Positions 33,214 through 41,731 of a DNA stretch of 64,000 bases are shown here, piece after piece. The notes below the pieces were generated by a model. The model ran no database searches. It was not told where the DNA came from and saw only the letters and a program-made list of their open reading frames with translations. Position numbers and translations under genes: made by a program. This DNA is from an uncultured Muribaculaceae bacterium (GTDB taxonomy: Bacteria; Bacteroidota; Bacteroidia; Bacteroidales; Muribaculaceae): NCBI GenBank assembly GCA_910584665.1, contig CAJUBL010000006.1, positions 1 through 64,000 of the forward strand. The letters are read 5' to 3'. The stretch's first letter is position 1, and the number at the start of each line of letters is the position of its first letter.

Positions 33214-33639
33214 ATGAGAGTTAACATACAATGGCTCGCCGACGGCGTCGACATGCCGTCCCTTGATTTTCCACGCCTCGAAGCGTGGATTCAGGATGTC
33301 GCACACCTCCACGCCTGCATTGCCGGTGATATAAACTACATCTTTTGCAATGATTCCAAAATACTTGAAATCAATCAGAAATATCTTCAACACGACTATT
33401 TTACAGATATTATAACGTTTGATTATACCCGTGGACAGCTCATCCGTGGCGACATGTTTATTTCTCTTGACACAGTCCGTTCCAATGCCATCCTTGTCGG
33501 GTCTGAATACGACGTTGAGCTTCAGCGTGTTATAATCCATGGCATACTTCATCTCTGTGGTATTGACGACAAGGGTCCCGGTGAACGCGAGATTATGGAA
33601 CATCATGAAAATGAAGCTCTTGCTCTTCTGGAGCTGTAA
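33214..33639 (+). CDS. ybeY: Endoribonuclease YbeY (rRNA maturation factor)
   Basis: YbeY is a zinc-dependent endoribonuclease that matures 16S rRNA 3' ends and takes part in 70S quality control. The 141-aa length is typical. The metal site HGILHLCGIDD begins at His109, with His113 next; the third ligand, usually His in HGxLHLxGxDH, is Asp119 here, a change also known from other Bacteroidetes members to my recollection. The stretch DITFDYTRGQLIRGDMFISL corresponds to the conserved substrate-facing part. It is followed by mnmG after 12 nt. Confidence 0.93.
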   Translation: MRVNIQWLADGVDMPSLDFPRLEAWIQDVAHLHACIAGDINYIFCNDSKILEINQKYLQHDYFTDIITFDYTRGQLIRGDMFISLDTVRSNAILVGSEYDVELQRVIIHGILHLCGIDDKGPGEREIMEHHENEALALLEL

Positions 33640-33651
33640 TTTGTTTATGAT

Positions 33652-35529
33652 ATGAGATTTAATTATGATGTCATAGTTATTGGGGCCGGTCATGCCGGTT
33701 GTGAGGCGGCCGCTGCTGCGGCGCGCCTTGGCTCGTCAACACTTCTCATCACACACGATCTGAACAAGATAGCTCAGATGAGCTGTAATCCTGCTGTCGG
33801 CGGCATTGCCAAAGGTCAGATAGTCAGAGAGATTGACGCGCTTGGCGGACAGATGGGAATTGTGACCGACCGAACTGCCATACAGTTCCGTATGCTCAAC
33901 CGTTCCAAAGGCCCTGCCATGTGGAGCCCCCGTGCCCAGAGTGACCGCAATCGTTTTTCGGCTCTCTGGCGCCATGTACTTGAAAACACCCCGAACCTCT
34001 CCTTGTGGCAGGATTCTGTGATTCAATTTATTATAAACGATAATCGGGTAGGGGGTGTGGTTACCTCGCTGGGAGTCACTTTCACTGCACGGGCTGTTGT
34101 ATTGACTGCAGGCACATTCCTTGACGGTTTGATGCATATCGGCCGTACTCAGATACCGGGGGGGCGCATATCTGAGGCCGCCTCCTACGGTCTTTCTGAC
34201 CAGCTTCGCAATCTCGGTTTTACTGTAGATCGAATGAAGACCGGGACTCCGGTACGTATTGACGGCCGTTCTGTACATTGGGAACTGACTGAACGTCAGG
34301 ATGGTGACGACGATTTTCATAGATTTTCATTTCTTCCCTCGGTTCATCGCGAGCTCTCTCAACGCCCATGCCACATCATATATACCAACGAGTCTGTACA
34401 TGAGATACTTCGTCGGGGTTTGCCAGATTCTCCGCTCTACAACGGACAGATAAAGAGCATAGGACCACGTTACTGTCCAAGTATAGAGACTAAGATAGTC
34501 ACATTTGCCGATAAAAACGAGCATCAGCTTTTTCTTGAGCCCGAGGGAGAAGACACTCAGGAATATTACCTTAACGGATTTTCTTCTTCACTCCCCATTG
34601 ATATACAGATCGAAGCTCTGCAGGCTATTCCGGCGCTGCGGGATGTTCAGATCTATCGCCCCGGATATGCTATCGAATACGACTTCTTTGATCCGACACA
34701 ACTCCGTCATTCATTGGAGACCAAAATTGTTTCGGGACTCTTTTTTGCCGGGCAGGTCAATGGTACGACCGGTTATGAGGAAGCTGCGGGTCAGGGACTT
34801 GTCGCAGGCATCAATGCCGCTCTTAAAGTGCAGGGTAGAGAACCTTTCACACTTTCGCGCGACCAGGCCTATATAGGTGTTCTTATTGATGACCTTGTGA
34901 CCAAAGGTGTTGATGAGCCTTATCGCATGTTTACCTCACGCGCTGAGTATCGTATCCTGCTCCGCCAGGATGATGCCGACATGCGTCTTACACCTCTTGG
35001 TTATGAAATAGGTCTTGCATCACGTGAACGTTATGACAGAATGCTTCTGAAGCGACAGTGGCGTGATGATTTCATAGATTTTTGCCGTACGGCAAAAGTC
35101 CGTGCCGGTGACATAAACCTGTTTTTGGAACAGGTAGGAAGTTCGTCTTTATCCGAGGGAACACGCATCTTCGATCTTCTCCTTCGTCCGCAACTGACGG
35201 TCGGACTTCTGAAACATCATCTGCCGCGACTTCTCTCATTCATCAACCGTATACCGCACGACCTTTGCGATGAGGTTGTTGAGGCCGCACAGATCCTGAT
35301 TAAATATCAGGGTTATATTGATCGCGAGAGGCTGATTGCCGACAAGATCGCCCGTCTTGAAAGCATCCGCATCCGTGGTCGCTTCAACTACGATTCTATT
35401 ACGGCAATCTCGACCGAGGCTCGGCAGAAACTTTGTCGGGTCGATCCGGAGACAATAGCCCAGGCGTCGCGCATACCGGGTGTCTCTCCGAATGACATCA
35501 ATGTTCTTCTACTGTTGTGCGGCCGATAA
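33652..35529 (+). CDS. mnmG: tRNA uridine-5-carboxymethylaminomethyl(34) synthesis enzyme
   Basis: MnmG (GidA) with MnmE forms cmnm5U34 in several tRNAs, using FAD, NADH and folate. The 625-aa product opens with the FAD-binding VIVIGAGHAGCEAAAAAARL and has MSCNPAVGGIAKGQIVREID, TAGTFLDGLMHIG, the catalytic cysteine region around QMSCNP, PGGRISEAAS, FAGQVNGTTGYEEAAGQG and a C-terminal tRNA-binding helical part starting near 550. Length is standard. In many bacteria this gene sits near oriC and parAB. Here the first base after its TAA plus one begins a full parS-like palindrome. Confidence 0.97.
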   Translation: MRFNYDVIVIGAGHAGCEAAAAAARLGSSTLLITHDLNKIAQMSCNPAVGGIAKGQIVREIDALGGQMGIVTDRTAIQFRMLNRSKGPAMWSPRAQSDRNRFSALWRHVLENTPNLSLWQDSVIQFIINDNRVGGVVTSLGVTFTARAVVLTAGTFLDGLMHIGRTQIPGGRISEAASYGLSDQLRNLGFTVDRMKTGTPVRIDGRSVHWELTERQDGDDDFHRFSFLPSVHRELSQRPCHIIYTNESVHEILRRGLPDSPLYNGQIKSIGPRYCPSIETKIVTFADKNEHQLFLEPEGEDTQEYYLNGFSSSLPIDIQIEALQAIPALRDVQIYRPGYAIEYDFFDPTQLRHSLETKIVSGLFFAGQVNGTTGYEEAAGQGLVAGINAALKVQGREPFTLSRDQAYIGVLIDDLVTKGVDEPYRMFTSRAEYRILLRQDDADMRLTPLGYEIGLASRERYDRMLLKRQWRDDFIDFCRTAKVRAGDINLFLEQVGSSSLSEGTRIFDLLLRPQLTVGLLKHHLPRLLSFINRIPHDLCDEVVEAAQILIKYQGYIDRERLIADKIARLESIRIRGRFNYDSITAISTEARQKLCRVDPETIAQASRIPGVSPNDINVLLLLCGR

Positions 35530-35530
35530 T

Positions 35531-35546
35531 TGTTTCACGTGGAACA
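35531..35546. promoter_or_regulatory. parS-like ParB-binding site
   Basis: TGTTTCACGTGGAACA is the exact reverse complement of TGTTCCACGTGAAACA, the classic 16-bp chromosomal parS that Spo0J/ParB binds. It lies two bases after the mnmG stop codon and before the apt start, outside coding sequence. ParB nucleates on such sites and spreads, and ParA then segregates the origin region. Confidence 0.88.
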
Positions 35547-35586
35547 CAAACAAATTTCATTATATCAACCTATTAATTATTTCAAA

Positions 35587-36105
35587 ATGGAATATATAAA
35601 GTCTCGCGTCCGCGATGTTTTTGACTTTCCTAAAAAGGGTGTTGTATTTAAGGATCTTACTACCGTCTTCAAGGATCCCCGTGCGCTGCATATTATAGGG
35701 TGGGATCTTTCTCAGCTATACCGTGACAAGGGGGTGACCAAGGTGGTGGGTATTGAATCCCGCGGATTTATCGGCGGATCAATACTGGCATTTGAACTTG
35801 GTGCAGGTTTTGTGCCGGTACGCAAGCCGGGAAAATTGCCGGCCGATACACTTCAGGCTACCTACGAGAAGGAATATGGCACCGATACGATAGAGATTCA
35901 CCGTGACGCCATTACAGAAGACGATATCGTCGTACTTCATGATGATGTGCTCGCAACAGGGGGGACCATGCTCGCCGCATATAACCTTGTCAGAAGTATG
36001 AATCCGAAGAAGATATATGTAAACTTTATTATCGAACTGAGTGCCCTTAATGGGCGTTCTATACTTCCGCCTGATGTCGAGGTGACATCACTCATCACTT
36101 ATTGA
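35587..36105 (+). CDS. apt: Adenine phosphoribosyltransferase
   Basis: Apt salvages adenine to AMP with PRPP. The 172-aa product begins MEYIKSRVRDVFDFPKKGV, has KVVGIESRGFIGGSILAFEL (about 56-75), FVPVRKPGKLPADT with the flexible loop, and the PRPP-binding VVLHDDVLATGGTMLAAYNL (about 117-136). An in-frame ATG at 35530 would start inside the parS site and add 19 residues without family support, so 35587 is the start. It probably shares the ybeY-mnmG transcript; the gap of 57 nt contains the ParB site. Confidence 0.96.
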   Translation: MEYIKSRVRDVFDFPKKGVVFKDLTTVFKDPRALHIIGWDLSQLYRDKGVTKVVGIESRGFIGGSILAFELGAGFVPVRKPGKLPADTLQATYEKEYGTDTIEIHRDAITEDDIVVLHDDVLATGGTMLAAYNLVRSMNPKKIYVNFIIELSALNGRSILPPDVEVTSLITY

Positions 36106-36157
36106 TGATTGTCATCGGCCCTCGGCCAGCCGGTTCCAGAGGTCATCAGTCAATTTT

Positions 36158-36330
36158 TTGCGAAATTAGCAGTTTCCATCCAACCCGTATTGCCAATTAG
36201 CGGTTAATCTCATTTCCGGATAGTCAAATCGCGAAATTTGCGGTTTATTACAACGCCGGATGGCTAAATGTAAATCTGCGGAATCTGCGCTTGAAAAATC
36301 CCGCCGGATGGCCAACAAAAATCTGCGCTT
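36158..36330 (-). repeat. Dispersed intergenic repeat, copy cluster R3
   Basis: Between apt and uvrC the reverse-oriented words recur: GCGAAATTAGC, ATTAGCGGTTAATCTCA, CCGGATAG, GCGAAATTTGCGGTT, GCCGGATGGC, AATCTGCGGAATCTGCGC, GCCGGATGGCC and AATCTGCGCTTAAA. The unit CCGGATGG followed by AATCTGCG is repeated about three times at intervals of 45-60 bases. Confidence 0.78.
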
Positions 36331-36384
36331 AAAGTTTCTCCATCAGATGGCCTGACCATAATCGGCACTCATTTTTATTCCATC

Positions 36385-38199
36385 ATGGCACAGCACGACA
36401 CCGACAAATCACAGTCTCTCCGGGACAAGATAGCAATTCTTCCGGATACTCCCGGTGTATATATGTATTACGACAAAACAGGGAAGGTGATCTATGTCGG
36501 TAAAGCCAAAAATCTCAAGCGTCGTGTATCATCTTATTTTAACCGTACACACGATTGCCTCCGTACAAATCTGCTTGTACGGGCAATCGCCGATATGAGT
36601 TATATTGTAGTGCCTACCGAGCAGGACGCTCTCAATCTCGAGAACTCCATGATCAAGGAGTACAAGCCCCGTTATAACGTGCTGCTCAAAGATGATAAAT
36701 CCTACCCGTGGATATGTGTCACAAACGAACTGTATCCACGGGTTTTTCTCACGCGGCAATATCTGGGCGACGGTTCCAGATATTATGGTCCGTATACTGA
36801 CGTTCCTTCTGCCAGGGCAGTACTTGACCTGATAAAACGACTGTATCCGATCCGTTCATGCCGCATACCGATTACTTCCGAATATATAACACGCGGAAAG
36901 GGACATGTGTGTCTCGATTATCATATCAGACGATGTAAGGGGTGCTGTGTGGGTGAGATATCTCCGGAACAGTATCGTGAATATATCGAACATGTAAAAC
37001 AGATTCTGCGCGGCGATACATCCGAGCTGATGGAATACCTGCGCGACCGTATGGCTGAACTTGCGGCAGAACTACGTTTTGAGGAGGCGCAGACCCTCAA
37101 GGAACAGTATCTGCTTGTCGAACGATACCGCTCTAAGAGTGTTATCGTGAGCCAGACAATGAGTGATGTCGACGTCTTCGGTATTGACGATGACAATCGT
37201 GATGTGTTTGTCAACTATATGCATGTGCGGCGAGGTGTAGTGGTGCGAAGCATGACACTCCGCTATAAACGTAACCTTGACGAGTCATATGCCGAGATGC
37301 TGGCATATGCCATCGAGGAGGTGCGTCATATGCTCGGTATTGCTTACCGTGATGTTATCGTGCCCGTCATTCCTGACGTCGAATTGCCAGGTGTCACAAT
37401 CTCGGTTCCGCAACGTGGTGACAGGGCGAAACTGCTCGATGTTTCCACACGCAATGCCACACAGGCCAAACTTGATCTTCTCAAGCAGATGGAACGGAAC
37501 AACCCGGAGGAACGTCTGGAACGCACCCTGCGCCGTATGCAGCAGGATTTTCATCTCTCTGAGCTTCCCCGTCATATAGAGTGCTTTGATAACTCCAATA
37601 TCCAGGGAACAAATCCGGTGGCTTCATGTGTGGTTTTCAGGAATGCCAGGCCTTCAAAGCGGGATTATCGGCATTTCATAATCAAGACTGTCGAAGGCCC
37701 AGATGACTTCGCCTCGATGAAAGAGGTGCTGACGCGCCGTTATTCACGCCTCGTCGATGAGGGGGAACCTCTGCCTCAGCTTATCGTTGTGGATGGCGGA
37801 AAAGGACAGCTGAGCGCCGCTGTAGAGGCTCTTGATCAGATGGGACTGCGCGGACGTATCGCTGTGGTCGGAATAGCAAAGCGTCTCGAGGAAATTTATT
37901 TTCCGGGAGACTCGGCTCCGTTGTATATCGATAAAAATTCAGAGTCACTGCGCGTTGTGCAGCATCTGCGCGACGAGGCTCACCGGTTCGGTATCACACA
38001 CCATCGTGACCGAAGAAGTAAATCACAGATAGCAAGTGAGTTGGATTTAATAAAAGGGGTCGGAGGCGCTACAAAGACAGCCTTGCTTAAACACTTTAAA
38101 AGTGTAAAACGCATACGCGAGGCCACCCTCGAAGCCCTGACAGAGATTGTAGGTCCGGCCAAAGCCCGCCTCGTATACGAAGCCCTCCGTCCCGACTGA
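36385..38199 (+). CDS. uvrC: UvrABC system protein C
   Basis: UvrC makes both incisions around a lesion in nucleotide excision repair. The 604-aa product has an N-terminal GIY-YIG nuclease domain (about 18-95: GVYMYYDKTGKVIYVGKAKN), a cysteine-rich central part (CLDYHIRRCKGCCVGEIS), a UVR motif for UvrB binding (LAAELRFEEAQTLKEQYLLV), the RNase H-like 5' nuclease domain with IECFDNSNIQGTNPVASCVV and VVDGGKGQL, and C-terminal helix-hairpin-helix motifs (LIKGVGGATKTALLKHFKSV). All catalytic segments are present and length is normal. Confidence 0.97.
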   Translation: MAQHDTDKSQSLRDKIAILPDTPGVYMYYDKTGKVIYVGKAKNLKRRVSSYFNRTHDCLRTNLLVRAIADMSYIVVPTEQDALNLENSMIKEYKPRYNVLLKDDKSYPWICVTNELYPRVFLTRQYLGDGSRYYGPYTDVPSARAVLDLIKRLYPIRSCRIPITSEYITRGKGHVCLDYHIRRCKGCCVGEISPEQYREYIEHVKQILRGDTSELMEYLRDRMAELAAELRFEEAQTLKEQYLLVERYRSKSVIVSQTMSDVDVFGIDDDNRDVFVNYMHVRRGVVVRSMTLRYKRNLDESYAEMLAYAIEEVRHMLGIAYRDVIVPVIPDVELPGVTISVPQRGDRAKLLDVSTRNATQAKLDLLKQMERNNPEERLERTLRRMQQDFHLSELPRHIECFDNSNIQGTNPVASCVVFRNARPSKRDYRHFIIKTVEGPDDFASMKEVLTRRYSRLVDEGEPLPQLIVVDGGKGQLSAAVEALDQMGLRGRIAVVGIAKRLEEIYFPGDSAPLYIDKNSESLRVVQHLRDEAHRFGITHHRDRRSKSQIASELDLIKGVGGATKTALLKHFKSVKRIREATLEALTEIVGPAKARLVYEALRPD

Positions 38200-38311
38200 C
38201 CGTTCTCGAAAATAGAAAAAGAAATGCCGCTTTCGGTGTTTCGACATCACTGTATGCAAAATGGGATTATATTTTTATTTCATTTTGTAAGGATTATTCA
38301 ATTAAAATTTG

Positions 38312-38319
38312 TAATATTG
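38312..38319 (+). promoter_or_regulatory. Possible -7 box for the structured RNA
   Basis: TAATATTG is a near match to TAnnTTTG, with TTTG at 38284-38287 upstream at a slightly long spacing. It would start a transcript near 38325, at the first base of the hairpin-rich stretch. Confidence 0.4.
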
Positions 38320-38324
38320 CACTG

Positions 38325-38640
38325 ACCTAACGCCGTGAGTCTCTGTTCGCAGAGTCGGAAGTGGGAGGTCTTTACATAATGAAAGCGTTTACTGCGCTTG
38401 ATTCTTGGCTATCAGAAATGTGGCAGTTTCTAAACCATCGTCAAGGATGAGGCAACGGTAGATGTCTCGGGTATGGTCACGTACTCCATAGCTGTTTGTG
38501 TCCTGAGGCATAAGCGGTTATGACGTATATATCATACGGCGTAGGCTCTGCGCGTTGCTCGTTCCACGATGAAACGGCGAAGCCACATGCCTTGATAGCG
38601 GGACGGGTAACGGTACGGATCCTGCGCTTATTTTTAACCA
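38325..38640 (+). ncRNA. Candidate structured RNA between uvrC and a BspA-like gene
   Basis: No convincing reading frame covers this stretch, yet it is GC-richer than ordinary spacers and full of local pairings: CTCTG-TTCG-CAGAG (38341-38354), AGAAA/TTTCT (38414-38431), CATC/GATG (38436-38449), TATGA/TCATA (38519-38536), CGTT/AACG (38560-38576) and GGCT/AGCC (38544-38584). The best is a two-level stem: ATGTCTCGGG (38462-38471) pairs along its full length with CCTGAGGCAT (38502-38511), allowing G-U, and encloses TATGG/CCATA (38472-38490). I could not match it to tmRNA, RNase P RNA, SRP RNA or 6S RNA from memory. It could instead be a long 5' leader of the next gene. Confidence 0.45.
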
Positions 38641-38648
38641 TACATCAT

Positions 38649-41600
38649 ATGAGACAAAACATCTTTATCGCATTTTTTCTTTCAATCGCATGCCTGATGC
38701 CGGATGGCGCTCATGCAGAAACAATCAAAGTTGTTGAAGACTACTCGTCTGGCATAAATGGCGCCAACTATACGGCCACACTTGATGACGGTACAATACT
38801 CGGGTTCTATGAATACAGAAGCATGGAAAACTCATACCACTTCTGCGGAGCTATATCAACGGCCGAAACTCTGTCTATACCCGACGGAATAACAATTGGA
38901 GCAACAGACCATGAGATAACCATGATAGGATGTTACGGCGAATTGGACCTTACACAGGCGACAACTGTAAAAAGACTGATATTCGGACCGTCAATCAATA
39001 CAATCGACGGTGCTATACCGGCCTCTGTCAGTGAACTGCACCTGACAAGTATAACGCCTCCCGATCTAAACAGCTCCTCATATATCCACGTCGGGACAGC
39101 AGTCTACGTGCCGCAGTCGGGCTACAGATCCTATCAGGTGCTTGTAGCAGATAAAGAGAGCGGGTGGTACGATAAAAAAGTAACATACGAAGGCTATACC
39201 CCAAACTGTATAACTGTCAATGTCAAAGTAGCCGGATCATTTGCAAACGAACTGTTGAAATCAACTGACCAATTGACCGATGTCGACGAACTCACTGTCA
39301 CCGGTCATCTCAATGATGCGGATATGCAAAATTTCAACAAAATACGTTTCCTCTCGAAACTGGATCTGACACAGACCGACATAACATCTATAGGCGGGTG
39401 TGCCGGGCTCGGGTTGCTGACAGAACTCAGACTCCCCGCTACAGTAGTCCGTGTGAACGACAATGCATTCACCGGTTGCGCAAAATTATCGGATTTCGAT
39501 TTCTCTCAGATAAAGACTATCGGAGCTGATGCATTCCAGGATTGCCGGTCCCTGACCTATATCGATGGCGGCAGCGTGAAGGAAATCGGCAACGCATCGT
39601 TCAGCGGATGCACCGGTCTGATCACTGTTGACATGCCATCGGTGACAATCATTCCTGATGAGGCTTTTTATAAATGCGATAGCCTTGCATCGGTCAATCT
39701 GACAAACGTCACACACATCAGAGGCCGGGCCTTTTCGTTTTGTAGAAACATTACCGAACTGGATATACCTAACCTGGAGTCTATTACAGGGTCGAGTGCG
39801 TTTGACGAGTGCCGAAAACTCTCGAAAATAAATCTTGGGACAAAACTTGATGCAATTCCTGACAATACATTCTCCGGATGTATATCACTATCCGATATCG
39901 ATATACCGTCATCAGTCAGAAGCCTCGGATATAAATGCCTCGCATCCTGTCCTATTACCGATCTGATAATACCCGAAGGAGTTATAAGGATAGGACGAGA
40001 TATTTTATTTGACTACGGAACCACGGTATTATCGACAGTCTCTCTCCCGTCCACACTACAATATATAGATGAAGATGCGTTTAGTGGATGCAGGACAATC
40101 AGGGATGTGTACTGCCACATAGTCGCACCTCCGGCGATTTCCGGAATTGAGAACGTTTCAAACATAACATTACATGTGCCCTCAGTTTCACTCAATGTAT
40201 ACAGACTGCACGAGACCTGGTATAAGTTCAGACAGATCCTGCCTATTGAAGAGAACATCGATAAACTGACCGTCAATGGTGACTTTACTCTTTATGATTA
40301 TAACGGTCTGGCCGATGAGATAGATCTGACACTGTCATACACCCCGGCAACCGATAACTGGTCTGACGATAAGACTGCGGCTCACCTTTCGGTCAACGCC
40401 GGTTCGCCGCTTAACGTCGGAAAATTCACCATGTATCAGAATTGGTATGATCGGGATTACTATTATGATGATGTAACAGACGAAACCATTGAAGGCATTT
40501 ACAACAACTGCACGACCCTGATCGGCGAAAATGAAATTTCCGCATCAGAAGTGAGGATGTTTCTCACCGTCAGTCCCGGACAATGGAATTTTATCTCATT
40601 CCCTTTTGATGTGAATGTCTCAGATATCAGGATGCCTGACGGGGTTCTGTGGGTTATTCGCAAGTATTCCGGTGCGGACCGCGCGGCCATGAACGGCAAC
40701 ACATGGCAGAATATGATTGAAGGCACGACGCTCAGAGCCAATGAAGGATATATACTGCATTGTAAGGATACCAACGTCAATGATGACTACTATTCTTCAG
40801 TCACCATGGAGGTATCGGCAGTCGACAACTCCGACAAAAACCGGATATTCAACCATAATGATGCGGTCATAGATCTGGCCGAATATCCGTCACAATATGC
40901 CCACAACAGCTCGTGGAATCTCATAGGAAATCCCTATCCGGCTTACTTTAATATCAGATATATGGATTTCGAGGCCCCGATTACTGTCTATAACGGTGAC
41001 GGCTATATGGCATATTCTCCGTTAGACGACAATTACATTCTGAGCCCTGACGAGTCTTTCTTTGTGCAACGTTCGGCTGCAAACGCATCAGTTACGTTCA
41101 GCAAGTCCGGCAGACAGCATCAACCGCAGGAAGAACCGACCGGATCATTGCGGGCCGCATGCCAGACATTCAGTGATACCCGTCATAAGCGTGACGTTCT
41201 CAATTTCTACATTACGAATGCCAGATACACCGACCGTACACGTCTCGTCATCAATCCTGAGGCCAGAGCCGACTATGAGCCGGAAAGAGATGCGAGCAAG
41301 TTCATGAGTACCAATACATTGGTTCCACAGATATATTTCCATGACAGAGGTATAAGATATTCAATCAATGAATGTCCGCAGAACAATGAGGGATATATCC
41401 TCGGAATATACGCCGGAGAAACAGGTGAATACACGCTCTGCTTAGATCGCACACAGGCGCAGGGAAAGGTCATTGTTACGGATCTTGAGACCGGTGTGGA
41501 AGTCAACATTGGTCAGAGTGATTATACTTTCTTTGCCACAAAAGGATATGACGACTCCCGTTTCCGCGTTAAAGTATCGGCCGATGTGAGCGGTATCAAT

Positions 41601-41717
41601 GATATCGAGGCTGACAATATCGGTGAATCTGGCCATGTCTATAATCTTAAGGGTCAGAAAGTTGATGACGACACCAAGGGAATTGTCATCGTAAACGGTA
41701 AAAAAGTAATCAAGTAA
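38649..41717 (+). CDS. Secreted BspA-like leucine-rich repeat protein
   Basis: The 1022-aa protein starts with a signal peptide (MRQNIFIAFFLSIACLMPDG, cleavage near AHA). Residues about 215-450, and weakly to 535, are LRR_5/BspA-type repeats with the pattern I..AF.GC..L..I.(L/I)P, for example IGADAFQDCRSLTYID, IGNASFSGCTGLITVD and IPDEAFYKCDSLASVN. The middle (about 540-930) is beta-rich without a family I can name. The end VYNLKGQKV...KGIVIVNGKKVIK is the short tail found on many Bacteroidales surface proteins, similar to T9SS type A domains. The start at 38649 gives the signal peptide; an upstream in-frame ATG (38520) lies in the hairpin-rich stretch. It likely acts in adhesion. Confidence 0.85.
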   Translation: MRQNIFIAFFLSIACLMPDGAHAETIKVVEDYSSGINGANYTATLDDGTILGFYEYRSMENSYHFCGAISTAETLSIPDGITIGATDHEITMIGCYGELDLTQATTVKRLIFGPSINTIDGAIPASVSELHLTSITPPDLNSSSYIHVGTAVYVPQSGYRSYQVLVADKESGWYDKKVTYEGYTPNCITVNVKVAGSFANELLKSTDQLTDVDELTVTGHLNDADMQNFNKIRFLSKLDLTQTDITSIGGCAGLGLLTELRLPATVVRVNDNAFTGCAKLSDFDFSQIKTIGADAFQDCRSLTYIDGGSVKEIGNASFSGCTGLITVDMPSVTIIPDEAFYKCDSLASVNLTNVTHIRGRAFSFCRNITELDIPNLESITGSSAFDECRKLSKINLGTKLDAIPDNTFSGCISLSDIDIPSSVRSLGYKCLASCPITDLIIPEGVIRIGRDILFDYGTTVLSTVSLPSTLQYIDEDAFSGCRTIRDVYCHIVAPPAISGIENVSNITLHVPSVSLNVYRLHETWYKFRQILPIEENIDKLTVNGDFTLYDYNGLADEIDLTLSYTPATDNWSDDKTAAHLSVNAGSPLNVGKFTMYQNWYDRDYYYDDVTDETIEGIYNNCTTLIGENEISASEVRMFLTVSPGQWNFISFPFDVNVSDIRMPDGVLWVIRKYSGADRAAMNGNTWQNMIEGTTLRANEGYILHCKDTNVNDDYYSSVTMEVSAVDNSDKNRIFNHNDAVIDLAEYPSQYAHNSSWNLIGNPYPAYFNIRYMDFEAPITVYNGDGYMAYSPLDDNYILSPDESFFVQRSAANASVTFSKSGRQHQPQEEPTGSLRAACQTFSDTRHKRDVLNFYITNARYTDRTRLVINPEARADYEPERDASKFMSTNTLVPQIYFHDRGIRYSINECPQNNEGYILGIYAGETGEYTLCLDRTQAQGKVIVTDLETGVEVNIGQSDYTFFATKGYDDSRFRVKVSADVSGINDIEADNIGESGHVYNLKGQKVDDDTKGIVIVNGKKVIK

Positions 41718-41731
41718 AGGATACGGATTGT

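Noticed and set aside
38325..38640. tmRNA, RNase P RNA, SRP RNA or cobalamin riboswitch as identity of the structured stretch
   Set aside because: There is no tRNA-like end, no GAGGAAAGTCC block, no SRP Alu/GGAA domain and no GCCACTG B12-box context, so none of these can be supported from sequence.
38520..38648. Upstream start for the BspA-like protein
   Set aside because: It would place 43 residues before a perfect signal peptide and would run through the hairpin-rich stretch.
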